Shown here: positions 1 to 7,608 of the stretch, in pieces
Position numbering within the stretch: position 1 is the stretch's first letter
Layout: every line of letters begins with the position of its first letter
Source: Streptomyces aurantiogriseus
GTDB taxonomy: Bacteria > Actinomycetota > Actinomycetes > Streptomycetales > Streptomycetaceae
NCBI RefSeq assembly: GCF_014649375.1
Contig: NZ_BMSX01000036.1
Location: forward strand, 1 to 64,000
Reading direction: 5' to 3'
Length of the DNA stretch: 64,000 bases
Notes under the pieces: model-generated
The model's input: only the letters and a program-made list of their open reading frames with translations
The model's database searches: none
Told to the model about the DNA's origin: nothing
Program-made: the position numbers and the translations under genes

Positions 1-56
1 GGAGGCCGGGGGCCGGAGGCCGGGGGCCGGAGGCCGGGGGCCGGAGGCCGGGGGCC
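1..56. repeat. 14-bp tandem repeat, four copies
   Basis: Four perfect consecutive copies of GGAGGCCGGGGGCC fill positions 1-56, and the array may continue upstream of the window. It lies in front of the first gene and does not look coding. It probably arose by slippage in a GC-rich intergenic region. The stretch from 57 to 180 holds no gene I can support. Confidence 0.95.
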
Positions 57-180
57 GGAAAGACGATGTTCCGGCTCGCCCTCGCGTCAGCGGCCCGGGC
101 CCGTTCGAGTGGCCCTCGTCCGCACGCCGTCGTAGCGTCGGTACAGAACCTGGGTCCGAGACAGCCGGGCGGGAGCGGAC

Positions 181-657
181 ATGCGCGGACACACCATGAG
201 GACGGCGGCGCTGCTGTGCGCCGCGCTGGGACTCACCGCGGCGATCGGTACGGCCTCGGCCGCGCCCCGCACGTCGCCGCCCGGCACCACGGCCGAGCAG
301 GCCGGCGCGCGGCAGACCGCGGGCGCGGTCCTGGTCGACTGCCTCTGGCACCCCCAGGTGCGCCCGGACGCGTTCATCCTGGCCTGCGGTGACGGCAACA
401 GCCGGCTCGCCTCGCTGAAGTGGGACCACTGGAGCGCGGACTCGGCGAGGGCCACCGGCGTCAACCTCCTCAACGACTGCAAGCCGTACTGCGCCGTCGG
501 CACCTTCCACTCGTACCCGGTCGTCGTACGGCTGGACAAGCCGCAGACCTGGGAGAAGGAACCCCAGACGCAGCGCTACGGCCGGATCACGCTGGAGTAC
601 ACCGGGGAGCGGCCCGAGCAGTTCGCGAAGGTCGTGAGCTACCCGCTGTGGGACTGA
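181..657 (+). CDS. small secreted protein of unknown function
   Basis: This encodes 158 aa with a Sec-type signal peptide. A short basic start is followed by a hydrophobic stretch (about residues 6-22) ending in an Ala-rich TASAAP cleavage region. The mature part has four cysteines (in DCLW, LACGDG, NDC and YCAVG), which suggests two disulfides. I recognise it only as a conserved secreted Streptomyces protein, and no enzymatic motif is visible. The ATG at 181 follows GGGAG at a suitable distance, although an in-frame ATG at 196 would also leave a good signal peptide. It stands alone and convergent with the next gene. Confidence 0.8.
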   Translation: MRGHTMRTAALLCAALGLTAAIGTASAAPRTSPPGTTAEQAGARQTAGAVLVDCLWHPQVRPDAFILACGDGNSRLASLKWDHWSADSARATGVNLLNDCKPYCAVGTFHSYPVVVRLDKPQTWEKEPQTQRYGRITLEYTGERPEQFAKVVSYPLWD

Positions 658-678
658 GCCCGGACCGACGCGGTTCCG

Positions 679-1131
679 TCACTCCATGAGCCCCGCGGCC
701 GTCGTCGCACCCAGCTCCCAGCAGGCCTCCAGATCCGCCTTGCCGGGTTCCCCGGTGACGGTCACGGGCTCGGCCGCCCGCCGCCAGCCGAGGCCCGTCG
801 TGATGGCCTCGATGCCGCGCACGGCGCCGGTGACGTCGTTGCCGCCGTGCACGTAGTAGGCGAAGGGGCGGCCGCGGGTGGTGTCGAGGCAGGGGTAGTA
901 GATCTGGTCGAAGAAGTGCTTGAGGGCGCCGGACATGTAGCCGAGGTTGGCCGGGGTGCCCAGCAGAAAGCCGTCGGCCTCCAGGACGTCGGAGGCCGTG
1001 GCGGCGAGGGCGGCCCGGCGCAGCACGCGGACGCCTTGGATCTCCGGGTCCGTCGCGCCCGAGACGACCGATTCGAACATCGCCTGGCAGTTCGGCGAGG
1101 GCGTGTGATGGACGATCAGCAGGGTGGCCAC
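679..1131 (-). CDS. flavodoxin/NADPH-dependent FMN reductase family protein
   Basis: The product is about 150 aa starting with VATLLIVHHTPSPN, the beta-strand and phosphate-binding loop of flavodoxin-like folds. A second FMN-loop signature, GTPANLGYMSGALKHFFDQ, is typical of NAD(P)H:FMN reductases of the WrbA/flavodoxin type, and YYVHGGND is the third flavin contact. I chose the GTG at 1131 because it places the first beta strand at the N-terminus. A longer frame reaching 1227 adds residues with no family similarity. It is expected to be a cytosolic redox protein. The substrate is unknown and there is no operon partner. Confidence 0.75.
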   Translation of the reverse strand: MATLLIVHHTPSPNCQAMFESVVSGATDPEIQGVRVLRRAALAATASDVLEADGFLLGTPANLGYMSGALKHFFDQIYYPCLDTTRGRPFAYYVHGGNDVTGAVRGIEAITTGLGWRRAAEPVTVTGEPGKADLEACWELGATTAAGLME

Positions 1132-1382
1132 GGCACCGAACCCTGCCCGCTCGCCGGTCCGACCGCAAGCGGACTTCTTTTTGAGCGAGCAACTGAAGTT
1201 GAGACGCCACCCGGACAACTCCCGCATGTGTGTGATCAGAAAGCGGCAGACGTTTCCGTGTTTCGAACCTCCTTGTGCCAGTCCCGGAGCGCTTCACCCT
1301 TCCGGGGGACCCGCTCCGTACGGTTCGGGGCACGAACGGGGCCGGAGGAGCCCGGGCCCGTGCTACCGGCAGGAGGAGCGCC

Positions 1383-1757
1383 ATGGCGAATGTGGAAATC
1401 TCCCTGAAGGAGACGATGACCATGATCGAGGGGGCACTGGGCGCAGCCGTCGTGGACTACACCAGCGGTATGGCGCTGGGCACGATGGGCGGCGGCAAGG
1501 ACCTCGACCTGGCCGTCGCCGCGGCAGGGAACACCGACGTGATCCGCGCGAAGGTCCGCACGATGGAACACCTCGGGCTTAAGGGCGAGATCGAGGACAT
1601 CCTGATCACGCTCGGCAGCCAGTACCACCTCATCCGGCTGCTCAAGGGCCGGCAGGGCAGCGGCTTGTTCATCTACCTCGTGCTGGACCGGGACCGTTCC
1701 AATCTGGCCATGGCCCGCCACCAGCTCAAGCGGATCGAGACGGAGCTCGAGGTGTAG
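1383..1757 (+). CDS. roadblock/LC7-like regulatory protein, stand-alone
   Basis: The gene encodes 124 aa and starts at an ATG preceded by a strong AGGAGGA site. The sequence resembles small roadblock/LC7-like actinobacterial proteins: an N-terminal helix (SLKETMTMIEGALG), strand AAVVDYTSGMALGT, and later EDILITLGSQYHLIRLL and GLFIYLVLDR strands. Such proteins usually regulate Ras-like GTPases. This one is outside the conservon found 2 kb downstream. It is followed, after a perfect palindrome, by an ArsR regulator. A role with the conservon GTPase is only an inference. Confidence 0.7.
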   Translation: MANVEISLKETMTMIEGALGAAVVDYTSGMALGTMGGGKDLDLAVAAAGNTDVIRAKVRTMEHLGLKGEIEDILITLGSQYHLIRLLKGRQGSGLFIYLVLDRDRSNLAMARHQLKRIETELEV

Positions 1758-1792
1758 ACGGCCCGGCGGCCGGCGGCTTCGCACGCCCGGTA

Positions 1793-1810
1793 GTTGAAGA
1801 TTTCTTCAAC
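1793..1810. promoter_or_regulatory. perfect 18-bp palindrome, probable ArsR operator
   Basis: GTTGAAGA-TT-TCTTCAAC is a perfect inverted repeat located about 100 bp before the ArsR-family gene start at 1912. Size, symmetry and AT-rich TTGAA half-sites match the winged-helix operators recognised by ArsR/SmtB dimers. Autoregulation is inferred from position. Confidence 0.6.
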
Positions 1811-1911
1811 TCGACACATCCACATGAGTGCATCACCGAGGTGTGCGGAGCCCACAGTCGCCAGGATCGTGGCGGACGCAGGACCCCGAACCGGGCAGGG
1901 AGCGATTGACC

Positions 1912-2280
1912 ATGCAGGTCCCCCTCTACCAGGCCAAGGCCGAGTTCTTCCGCATGCTCGGGCACCCGGTGCGCATCAGGGTCCTCGAACTGCTGCAGGG
2001 CGGCCCCGTCGCCGTGCGGGACCTGCTCGCGGAGATCGAGATCGAACCGTCCAGCCTGTCCCAGCAGTTGGCCGTGCTGCGCCGCTCGGGGATCGTGGTG
2101 TCGATCCGGGAGGGCTCGACGGTCAGCTACGCGCTGGCCGGCGGTGACGTCGCCGAGCTGCTGCGGGCGGCCCGCCGCATCCTGACCGAACTGCTCGCCG
2201 GGCAGAACGAGTTGCTGGCGGAGCTGCGTCAGACGGAACCGCCGCTGTCCGTACCGCAGGGCGACCCGAGTCGGGCGTGA
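1912..2280 (+). CDS. ArsR/SmtB-family transcriptional regulator
   Basis: This is a 122-aa winged-helix repressor. Helix region FFRMLGHPVRIRVLELLQ is followed by the recognition helix EPSSLSQQLAVLRRSGIV and a wing (REGSTVSYAL), in the standard ArsR order. No CxC metal-binding motif is present in the recognition helix, so it may sense something other than metal. The ATG at 1912 follows GGCAGGGAG; a longer reading from 1828 adds unrelated residues. The upstream palindrome at 1793-1810 is the likely operator. No target transporter is adjacent, and the gene downstream is convergent. Confidence 0.85.
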   Translation: MQVPLYQAKAEFFRMLGHPVRIRVLELLQGGPVAVRDLLAEIEIEPSSLSQQLAVLRRSGIVVSIREGSTVSYALAGGDVAELLRAARRILTELLAGQNELLAELRQTEPPLSVPQGDPSRA

Positions 2281-2337
2281 CGGGGGCCCGCACCGAACTC
2301 ACAAGTTCATTTCAGGTTCGTCGTGGAGACGCACGCC

Positions 2338-2378
2338 GGGGCCCGGACGCCGTGACCGTCTCACGGTGTCCGGGCCCC
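2338..2378. terminator. strong hairpin, bidirectional terminator
   Basis: Arms at 2338-2355 and 2361-2378 pair over 18 positions with one mismatch around a 5-nt loop. It lies between the convergent ArsR gene and the next minus-strand gene, so it can serve both. Confidence 0.85.
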
Positions 2379-2392
2379 TGGGGCAGCGGGCG

Positions 2393-2629
2393 TCAGGCTC
2401 CGCTCAGGCGCGTGCGCAGGAGGTCCTTCCCCAGCTCGGCGCCCTTGCGGCTGTCGGCCTGGGCCTTGCGGAACAGGTCCGCGACCTCGGTGTCCTTGTC
2501 GCGTTCGGCGTCCTGGATGTAGGTCTCCAGCCGCAGCGCGTTGTTCAGGCACGCCTCCACGTACCAGATGAGGTTGTAGTCCTTGTCCCGGGTACCGGTC
2601 ACGTCGCCGGTTTCCGTGCCAGTGGCCAT
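2393..2629 (-). CDS. small conserved helical protein
   Basis: The product is 78 aa and highly charged, and looks like a small helical bundle. The sequence is polar at the N-terminus, then reads DYNLIWYVEACLNNALRLE and a Lys/Arg/Glu-rich second helix. I know similar small Streptomyces proteins only as conserved hypotheticals. The ATG at 2629 follows GGGAGGAGG. A SigB-like promoter (GTGT, 15 nt, GGGTAC) lies 50-75 bp upstream, so a general-stress role is possible but unproven. Longer in-frame extensions to 2818 are unlikely because they lack this protein's composition. Confidence 0.7.
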   Translation of the reverse strand: MATGTETGDVTGTRDKDYNLIWYVEACLNNALRLETYIQDAERDKDTEVADLFRKAQADSRKGAELGKDLLRTRLSGA

Positions 2630-2678
2630 GCGGGCCTCCTCCCAGCGTGATCCTCGACATTGCTCGCTCGGTGGCCGG

Positions 2679-2703
2679 GTACCCATCGCCCCCCCGGGCA
2701 CAC
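2679..2703 (-). promoter_or_regulatory. candidate SigB/SigF-type promoter
   Basis: Reading on the minus strand, GTGT, a 15-nt spacer and GGGTAC approximate the actinobacterial SigB-type consensus GTTT-N13-16-GGGTAT. It would start a transcript about 40 nt before the ATG at 2629. Confidence 0.35.
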
Positions 2704-2912
2704 CGCGCGCACGTCCGAGGCCGTCGGCCGAACGGGGACACGGGACTCGAACGAACCAGACCGAAACGCCAGGGTTCGCCACCCCTTCCGCCACGTAGAA
2801 ATATCTACCAGCATGCATACGCCGAGTCGGCGCGCGGTCGACGGCGGCCCGGCCCGGTGTCCTGTGTGCCTGCGTCGTCCGGGCCCGGGGGGGATCTCAC
2901 ACGGAGCCGGAC

Positions 2913-3380
2913 ATGAGCGATGTGATGTGGGGGCGGGGCGTGGAGTGGCTCGCCGCCGCCGCGACGGACCCACGGGTGTGCAAGCGGGAGTGGGACCAGG
3001 GCAACGGCATCGCGCTGCTGGCGGCCGGCCGCTACTGGGACGTGCTCAGCGTGCCCGAGCGGCTAGGTCTGTTGACCCTGGACCTGCTGTGGCAGCCGTC
3101 GCTGCCTGTGCCCGGGCCGACACTCGTGGACACCGCGGCCCATCGGGTGGGCTTCTTCCTGCCGCCGGATCCGGACAGCCGCTGGGTCGGGGCGGGGCTG
3201 CGGCACGCGGGCCGGGGGTCCTGGGTCGCGGTGCCCCCGCCGTACCGGCCGGCGCGGTCCCTGGAGTGGCTGGTACCGCCGGACGGGACCGGTGCGCTGC
3301 ACGCGCCGGGCACGCTGGAGCTGGCGCTGCGTCAGGCCAACGGGAGCCTTGCCGTACTGCCCCCGCCGAGCGGCGTGTAG
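2913..3380 (+). CDS. conserved hypothetical, possible prim-pol-like small protein
   Basis: This encodes 155 aa with no signal peptide or membrane segment. Conserved-looking blocks include GNGIALLAAGRYWDVL, GPTLVDTAAHRVGFFLPP, WVGAGLRHAGRGSWVAVPPP and WLVPPDGTGALHAP. Their order recalls N-terminal bifunctional primase/polymerase-like fragments seen in small Streptomyces proteins, but catalytic acidic residues are not clear. I therefore leave the function open. The ATG at 2913 gives the complete first block; an overlapping larger frame is a shadow. The gene lies just upstream of the conservon on the same strand with a 250-bp gap. Confidence 0.65.
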   Translation: MSDVMWGRGVEWLAAAATDPRVCKREWDQGNGIALLAAGRYWDVLSVPERLGLLTLDLLWQPSLPVPGPTLVDTAAHRVGFFLPPDPDSRWVGAGLRHAGRGSWVAVPPPYRPARSLEWLVPPDGTGALHAPGTLELALRQANGSLAVLPPPSGV

Positions 3381-3626
3381 CGCGTCCCGGGCCGACGTCA
3401 GGCCTATGATCATCTCCACACCAACTCGCCCGCACCGCACGGCAATTCCGACAGTCGACGCAGAAGCGAAAAGATACCGGGCACTTTCGGACCGAAGTAT
3501 CGCTCGACCGTGCGAGAGCGATCAATGACGGTGTGTACTGTGCTGCGGGTGCCTGGTCCGAACACCTTGGGCCCACCCCTGCACTCGTGCTCCCCGAATC
3601 GCCTGACCCTCCCTGGAACCGAATCG

Positions 3627-5006
3627 ATGATCGAATTACCGGACCTGGTGGCCGGCGGCCTCGCCGCCGGAACACTGTCCGCGCTCGCCCTCGGCGGCGG
3701 GCTCCTGCGGTTACGACGGCAACAGACCCGGCAGCGTGCGGAGATCGCCGCGCTGCGCACCCAACTCGACGGGTCGTTGCGGGCGTTCACCGCGGAGGTC
3801 GAGCATCTCGCGGCCCGGCGCGTACCCGCCGCCGCCCGTCAGGTGGCGCATCCGCATCTCGACGTGCCCGGCCCGCTGCAGCCGCTGACCGTCGGCACAC
3901 CCTTCGGCATCGCCCTGGAGAACGTGCTCCTGGCGATGCAGGCAGAGGTGGCCGCCCAGCGCACCCGGGTCGACGCGGCCGCGCAGGCCGGGATGCGGGG
4001 CGCCACCCGGGAGATCCAGGCGGCCCTGTACCGGCTGCAGGACGCCCTGCGCGGTCTGCAACAGCGCTACGACGACCCGGAGTTGACGCAGACCCTCTTC
4101 GAGCTCGACCACGAGAACGAGCAGTCGCTGCGCCGCGCCCAGGTCGCGGCGGTGGTGTGCGGGGCCTGGGTGGGGCTCGCGCGCGAGGAGTCGCACCTGG
4201 TGGACGCGGTCACCGGCGGCCAGGCCCGGCTCGCGGGCTACCACCGGGTCAAGGTCCACAACCACCTCGAGCCCGGCACGGCCCTGGTCTCGCACGCCGT
4301 GGAACCCGTCGCCGTCATCGTCGCCGAACTCCTCGACAACGCCCTGCGGCACTCCGCGCCGGACACCGACGTGGTGGTGAGTCTGGAGCACGTGCACCAC
4401 GGCGTGTGCGTGACCATCGACGACGCGGGCCTCGGCATGACACAGGACGAACGCGACCGCGCCCAGCGCCTGGTGGCGGGCGACTCCCCCATCCTGCTGA
4501 CCGACCTCGGCGACCCGCCGCGCATGGGCCTGGCCGCCATCGGGCGGCTGACCCGGCAGTTCGACCTGGGTGTCGACGTCTCCTCGCCGTCCCCGTACGG
4601 CGGGGTGCGCGCGGTGCTGCGGGTCGACAGCCACCTCCTCAGTCACCTCGACCCGGCCGACCGGCCGCAGGCTCCGAGCGCCCCGCGCACGACCCGCAAG
4701 GCGGCAGCGGCCGCCTCCCACGCGTACGGCACGGACGAGACCGCCCCGGACACTCCCCGGCACCACACTCCCCGGGACGCCGACGGGCTGCCGCAGCGCC
4801 GTCGCCGTACCCGGGCCGCAGCCGTTCCGGAGCAGCCCGCGCCGCGGCGGCCGGCGCCCCGCCCGGAGGAGGCCGCGGCGGCGCTGGGCGCGCTGCAGTC
4901 CGGCACCGCGGCCGCCCGCTCCGGCGCCGAGGCCGCACCCCAGGGCACCGCACCGGCGGCCCACGAGACCGACAACACCGACGACGAAGGAGGAGCGGCT
5001 CGATGA
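3627..5006 (+). CDS. cvnA: conservon histidine-kinase-like ATPase (CvnA), two TTA codons
   Basis: The product is 459 aa. One N-terminal transmembrane helix (about residues 6-27) precedes coiled segments, a HATPase_c domain with an N-box-like ELLDNALRHS and a DDAGLGM motif, and a long Pro/Ala-rich tail. No obvious phospho-accepting His-box is seen, as in other CvnA proteins. The start at 3627 (ATG) begins immediately before the membrane helix. Codons 4 and 29 are TTA (3636-3638 and 3711-3713), the codon read by the bldA tRNA in Streptomyces. The stop overlaps the next start (ATGA). It is the first gene of the five-part conservon. Confidence 0.9.
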   Translation: MIELPDLVAGGLAAGTLSALALGGGLLRLRRQQTRQRAEIAALRTQLDGSLRAFTAEVEHLAARRVPAAARQVAHPHLDVPGPLQPLTVGTPFGIALENVLLAMQAEVAAQRTRVDAAAQAGMRGATREIQAALYRLQDALRGLQQRYDDPELTQTLFELDHENEQSLRRAQVAAVVCGAWVGLAREESHLVDAVTGGQARLAGYHRVKVHNHLEPGTALVSHAVEPVAVIVAELLDNALRHSAPDTDVVVSLEHVHHGVCVTIDDAGLGMTQDERDRAQRLVAGDSPILLTDLGDPPRMGLAAIGRLTRQFDLGVDVSSPSPYGGVRAVLRVDSHLLSHLDPADRPQAPSAPRTTRKAAAAASHAYGTDETAPDTPRHHTPRDADGLPQRRRRTRAAAVPEQPAPRRPAPRPEEAAAALGALQSGTAAARSGAEAAPQGTAPAAHETDNTDDEGGAAR

Positions 5007-5425
5007 CCAGCCGCAACACGGGCGACACCGCATGGGTGCTGGAACCGATCCTGCAGGTGCCGCACGTGGTGGCCGCCGTCATGCTGACCCGGGACGGGCT
5101 CGTGACGGGGTACACCGACGCGCTGTCGCAGCCGTCGGCGGAGCGGGTGGCCGCCATCACCAGCACCGTGCAGGGGGCGTGCCGGACGGCGGCGGCCGCG
5201 TTCGCCGACCAGGACCGGGCCGAGGTGCGCCAGATCGTCATCGAGTCGGACCACGGCTACGTCCTCATCGTGCCGACGGACCACGGCACCTGTGTGGCCG
5301 CGTACGGGGACGGCGAGGTGCGCCTGGACCTGCTGGCGCACCGGGTGCACTCCCAGGTGGCGCGGCTCGGCGAGAAGGCCATGACGGCCGCGCCCCGAGG
5401 AGCCGACGACAACGCTCCGGCATGA
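5003..5425 (+). CDS. cvnB: conservon roadblock/LC7 protein (CvnB)
   Basis: This is a 140-aa protein starting in an ATGA overlap with cvnA. It contains the roadblock fold signature: ILQVPHVVAAVMLTRDGLV, a helix with TSTVQGACRTAAA, then IVIESDHGYVLIVPT. In conservons this protein associates with the kinase-like CvnA and the GTPase CvnD in a membrane-linked signalling complex resembling eukaryotic G-protein systems. It overlaps the following cvnC start by four bases, so the whole set is translationally coupled. Confidence 0.92.
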   Translation: MTSRNTGDTAWVLEPILQVPHVVAAVMLTRDGLVTGYTDALSQPSAERVAAITSTVQGACRTAAAAFADQDRAEVRQIVIESDHGYVLIVPTDHGTCVAAYGDGEVRLDLLAHRVHSQVARLGEKAMTAAPRGADDNAPA

Positions 5426-5784
5426 CCGGACGCCCGGCCGGTCGTCCCCTGGTTCCCGCGTACCTGTCGACCGGCGGGGTGGCCCGGCCCAGCCGTCCCC
5501 AGCTGGAGCGGCTGTCGGTGCTCGCCCGCAGCGGCGAGCCCGTGCCGCCCGGGCTGCCCGCCGCCGAACTCGCCCTGCTGGACGCCCTGGAGGGCGGCTC
5601 GCTGGCGGTGGTGGAGGCTGCGGCGCTGCTGCGGCTGCCGGTCTCCGCGGTACGTGTCCTGGCGGCCGGCCTCGCCGACCGGGAGCTGGTCCTCACCCGC
5701 GCGCCGATCCCGCCCGCCGAACGGTTCGACCCCGACCTGCTGAAGAGAGTGGCCGATGGCCTCCGCGCCCTCAAGCACACCTAG
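5422..5784 (+). CDS. cvnC: conservon DUF742 protein (CvnC)
   Basis: The gene encodes 120 aa of the DUF742 family. The typical features are RPLVPAYLSTGGVARPS at the N-terminus, a winged-helix-like middle (ALLDALEGGSLAVVEAAALLRLPVSAVRVL) and a C-terminal end rich in ERFDPDLLKRVADGL. DUF742 proteins are invariant third members of conservons and are thought to bridge the sensor and GTPase; the exact role is unknown. The start overlaps cvnB (ATGA), and its 3' end overlaps cvnD by 29 bp. Confidence 0.92.
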   Translation: MTGRPAGRPLVPAYLSTGGVARPSRPQLERLSVLARSGEPVPPGLPAAELALLDALEGGSLAVVEAAALLRLPVSAVRVLAAGLADRELVLTRAPIPPAERFDPDLLKRVADGLRALKHT

Positions 5785-6373
5785 CGCCGTCACCCCCGGC
5801 GCCATCCACCTTCCCGACACCGCCCGCGACCTGGTGAAGATCCTCGTCGCGGGTCCGTTCGGGGTGGGCAAGACGACCCTGATCGACTCGGTGTCCGAGA
5901 TCCGGCCGCTGCACACCGAGGAGCACCTCAGCGAAGCCTCCGCCGAGGTGGACGACCTGGCGGGGGTGCGGGAGAAGACGACGACGACCGTCGCCATCGA
6001 CTTCGGCCGGATCAGCCTGCCCGGCGGAGTGGTGCTGTACCTGTTCGGCACACCCGGGCAGGAGCGGTTCCGTTCGCTGTGGGACGAGATCGCCTACGGG
6101 GCGCTCGGCGCGCTGGTCCTGGTCGACAGCCGCCGGCTGGACGCGTCGTTCGACGTGCTGGGGCTGGTGGAGGAGAGCGGGCTGCCGTACGCGGTCGCCT
6201 TCAACGCCTTCCCGGACGCGCCCCGCCACTACGGCGAGGAGCAACTGCGGCGCGCCCTCGACCTGGAGGCGGGCACGCCGATGGTGACGTGCGACGCGCG
6301 GGACGCGAACTCGTCGATCGACGCGCTGCTCGCGCTGGTCGACCACCTCATCGACCCCGGGGAGGCCCGGTGA
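5756..6373 (+). CDS. cvnD: conservon Ras-like GTPase (CvnD)
   Basis: This is a 205-aa small GTPase. The P-loop GPFGVGKTTL lies near residues 34-43, and the switch II-like element is LFGTPGQERF. The usual NKxD guanine-specificity motif is replaced by NAFPDAP, as is common in bacterial MglA/CvnD-type proteins. It begins inside the end of cvnC and its stop overlaps the GTG of the following P450. In known conservons CvnD is controlled by CvnB/CvnC and influences development and secondary metabolism. Confidence 0.93.
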   Translation: MASAPSSTPSAVTPGAIHLPDTARDLVKILVAGPFGVGKTTLIDSVSEIRPLHTEEHLSEASAEVDDLAGVREKTTTTVAIDFGRISLPGGVVLYLFGTPGQERFRSLWDEIAYGALGALVLVDSRRLDASFDVLGLVEESGLPYAVAFNAFPDAPRHYGEEQLRRALDLEAGTPMVTCDARDANSSIDALLALVDHLIDPGEAR

Positions 6374-7608
6374 CCACCTATCCCCCGGGCCGGCACGACT
6401 TCACGCGTTCGGCGCCCGTGCGGCTGTGGGAGGACGGCTTCGCGTCCGATCCGCACCGCTACTACGCGGCCCTGCGCGCGCAGGGGCCCATCGGATGGGC
6501 GGAGTTGGCGCCCGGCGTCCCGGCGTACCTGGTCACGGACCGGCGGGCCGCGCTGGACGTGCTGCACGATCAGGAGACGTTCTCGCACGACCCGCGCGCG
6601 TGGGAGTCGACCGTCCCGGCCGACTCGCCGGTGCTCGGCATGATGCGGTGGCGCCCCAACGCGCTGTTCGCCGACGGGGCCGCCCACGTCCGCTACCGCA
6701 CCACCCTCATCGACGTGTTCGACCTGGTCGAGCCGCACGACCTGCGGGCCCGCGTGCACCGGGCCGTACGGCTGCTCGTTGGCCGGATCGGCCCGCGCGG
6801 CGGGGCCGATCTGGTCGGGGACTTCTCGCGGCCGCTGATGGCGCTGGTCTTCAACGACCTGTTCGGGCTGCCGGACAGCCACGGCGACCGGCTCAACGAG
6901 GGGCTCGGCAAGATGATGGAGGGCGGAGCGCAGGCCGCCGAAGGCGAGGCGCAGTACGCCCAGTACGTCCTGGAGCTGATCGCCGCCAAGGCCGAGCGGC
7001 CGGGTGACGACCTGCCGAGCCGGCTGCTGGACCATCCGGCGGGACTGACCCTTGAGGAGGTCACCTGGCAGGTGTTCCTCACCCTGGGCGCCGGCTACGA
7101 GCCGACCGCGAACCTGCTGTCGAACACCCTCTCCCGGATCCTGGGCAACCCGGCCTACTACTCCACCCTCACCAGCGGCGCCCGCCCGGTCATGGACGCG
7201 GTCGTCGAGGTGCTGCACCACGAGACACCGCTGGCCAACTACGGCATCTACTACGCCCGTCGGCCGGTCGCGTTCCACGGGGTGTGGCTGCGGGACGCGG
7301 TGCCGGTGGTGGTGTCGTACGGAGCGCTCGGACACTTCGCCGAGCGGGAGGCCACCGGCGGCCGGCACCCGAACGACGCCTCGCACCTGTCGTGGGGTGC
7401 GGGCCCGCACACCTGCCCGGTCAAGCAGCACACGCTGCTGCTGGTCACCGAGGCGATCGAGCGGCTCACCCAGTGGCTGCCCGACCTCGACCCGGTCCTG
7501 CCCCGCGAGCGGCTGAGCTGGCGGCCGGGCCCGTTCCACCGCTCGCTGACCGCCCTGCCCGTCCGTTTCAGCCCCCGCTCCCCCGACCAGCCAGGAGTTC
7601 CGTCATGA
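6370..7608 (+). CDS. cytochrome P450, CYP157-like, lacking the ExxR motif
   Basis: The protein is 412 aa and starts at a GTG overlapping the cvnD stop. It keeps the heme-ligand loop (WGAGPHTCP, Cys349). The I-helix motif is AGYEPT (241-246). The normally invariant K-helix ExxR reads EVLH (280-283), so the Arg is absent. The known Streptomyces CYP157 family, encoded in conservons beside CYP154, has exactly this exception, so this is probably a natural CYP157 rather than a broken P450. Catalytic activity is uncertain. Its stop overlaps the next P450 start. Confidence 0.88.
   Translation: MTTYPPGRHDFTRSAPVRLWEDGFASDPHRYYAALRAQGPIGWAELAPGVPAYLVTDRRAALDVLHDQETFSHDPRAWESTVPADSPVLGMMRWRPNALFADGAAHVRYRTTLIDVFDLVEPHDLRARVHRAVRLLVGRIGPRGGADLVGDFSRPLMALVFNDLFGLPDSHGDRLNEGLGKMMEGGAQAAEGEAQYAQYVLELIAAKAERPGDDLPSRLLDHPAGLTLEEVTWQVFLTLGAGYEPTANLLSNTLSRILGNPAYYSTLTSGARPVMDAVVEVLHHETPLANYGIYYARRPVAFHGVWLRDAVPVVVSYGALGHFAEREATGGRHPNDASHLSWGAGPHTCPVKQHTLLLVTEAIERLTQWLPDLDPVLPRERLSWRPGPFHRSLTALPVRFSPRSPDQPGVPS

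Noticed and set aside
1..56. possible CRISPR array start
   Set aside because: The 14-bp units are contiguous with no spacers, so this is a simple tandem repeat.
2741..2770. tRNA-like T-arm (GGACTCGAAC) on the minus strand
   Set aside because: No matching acceptor stem, anticodon arm or D arm could be folded around it.
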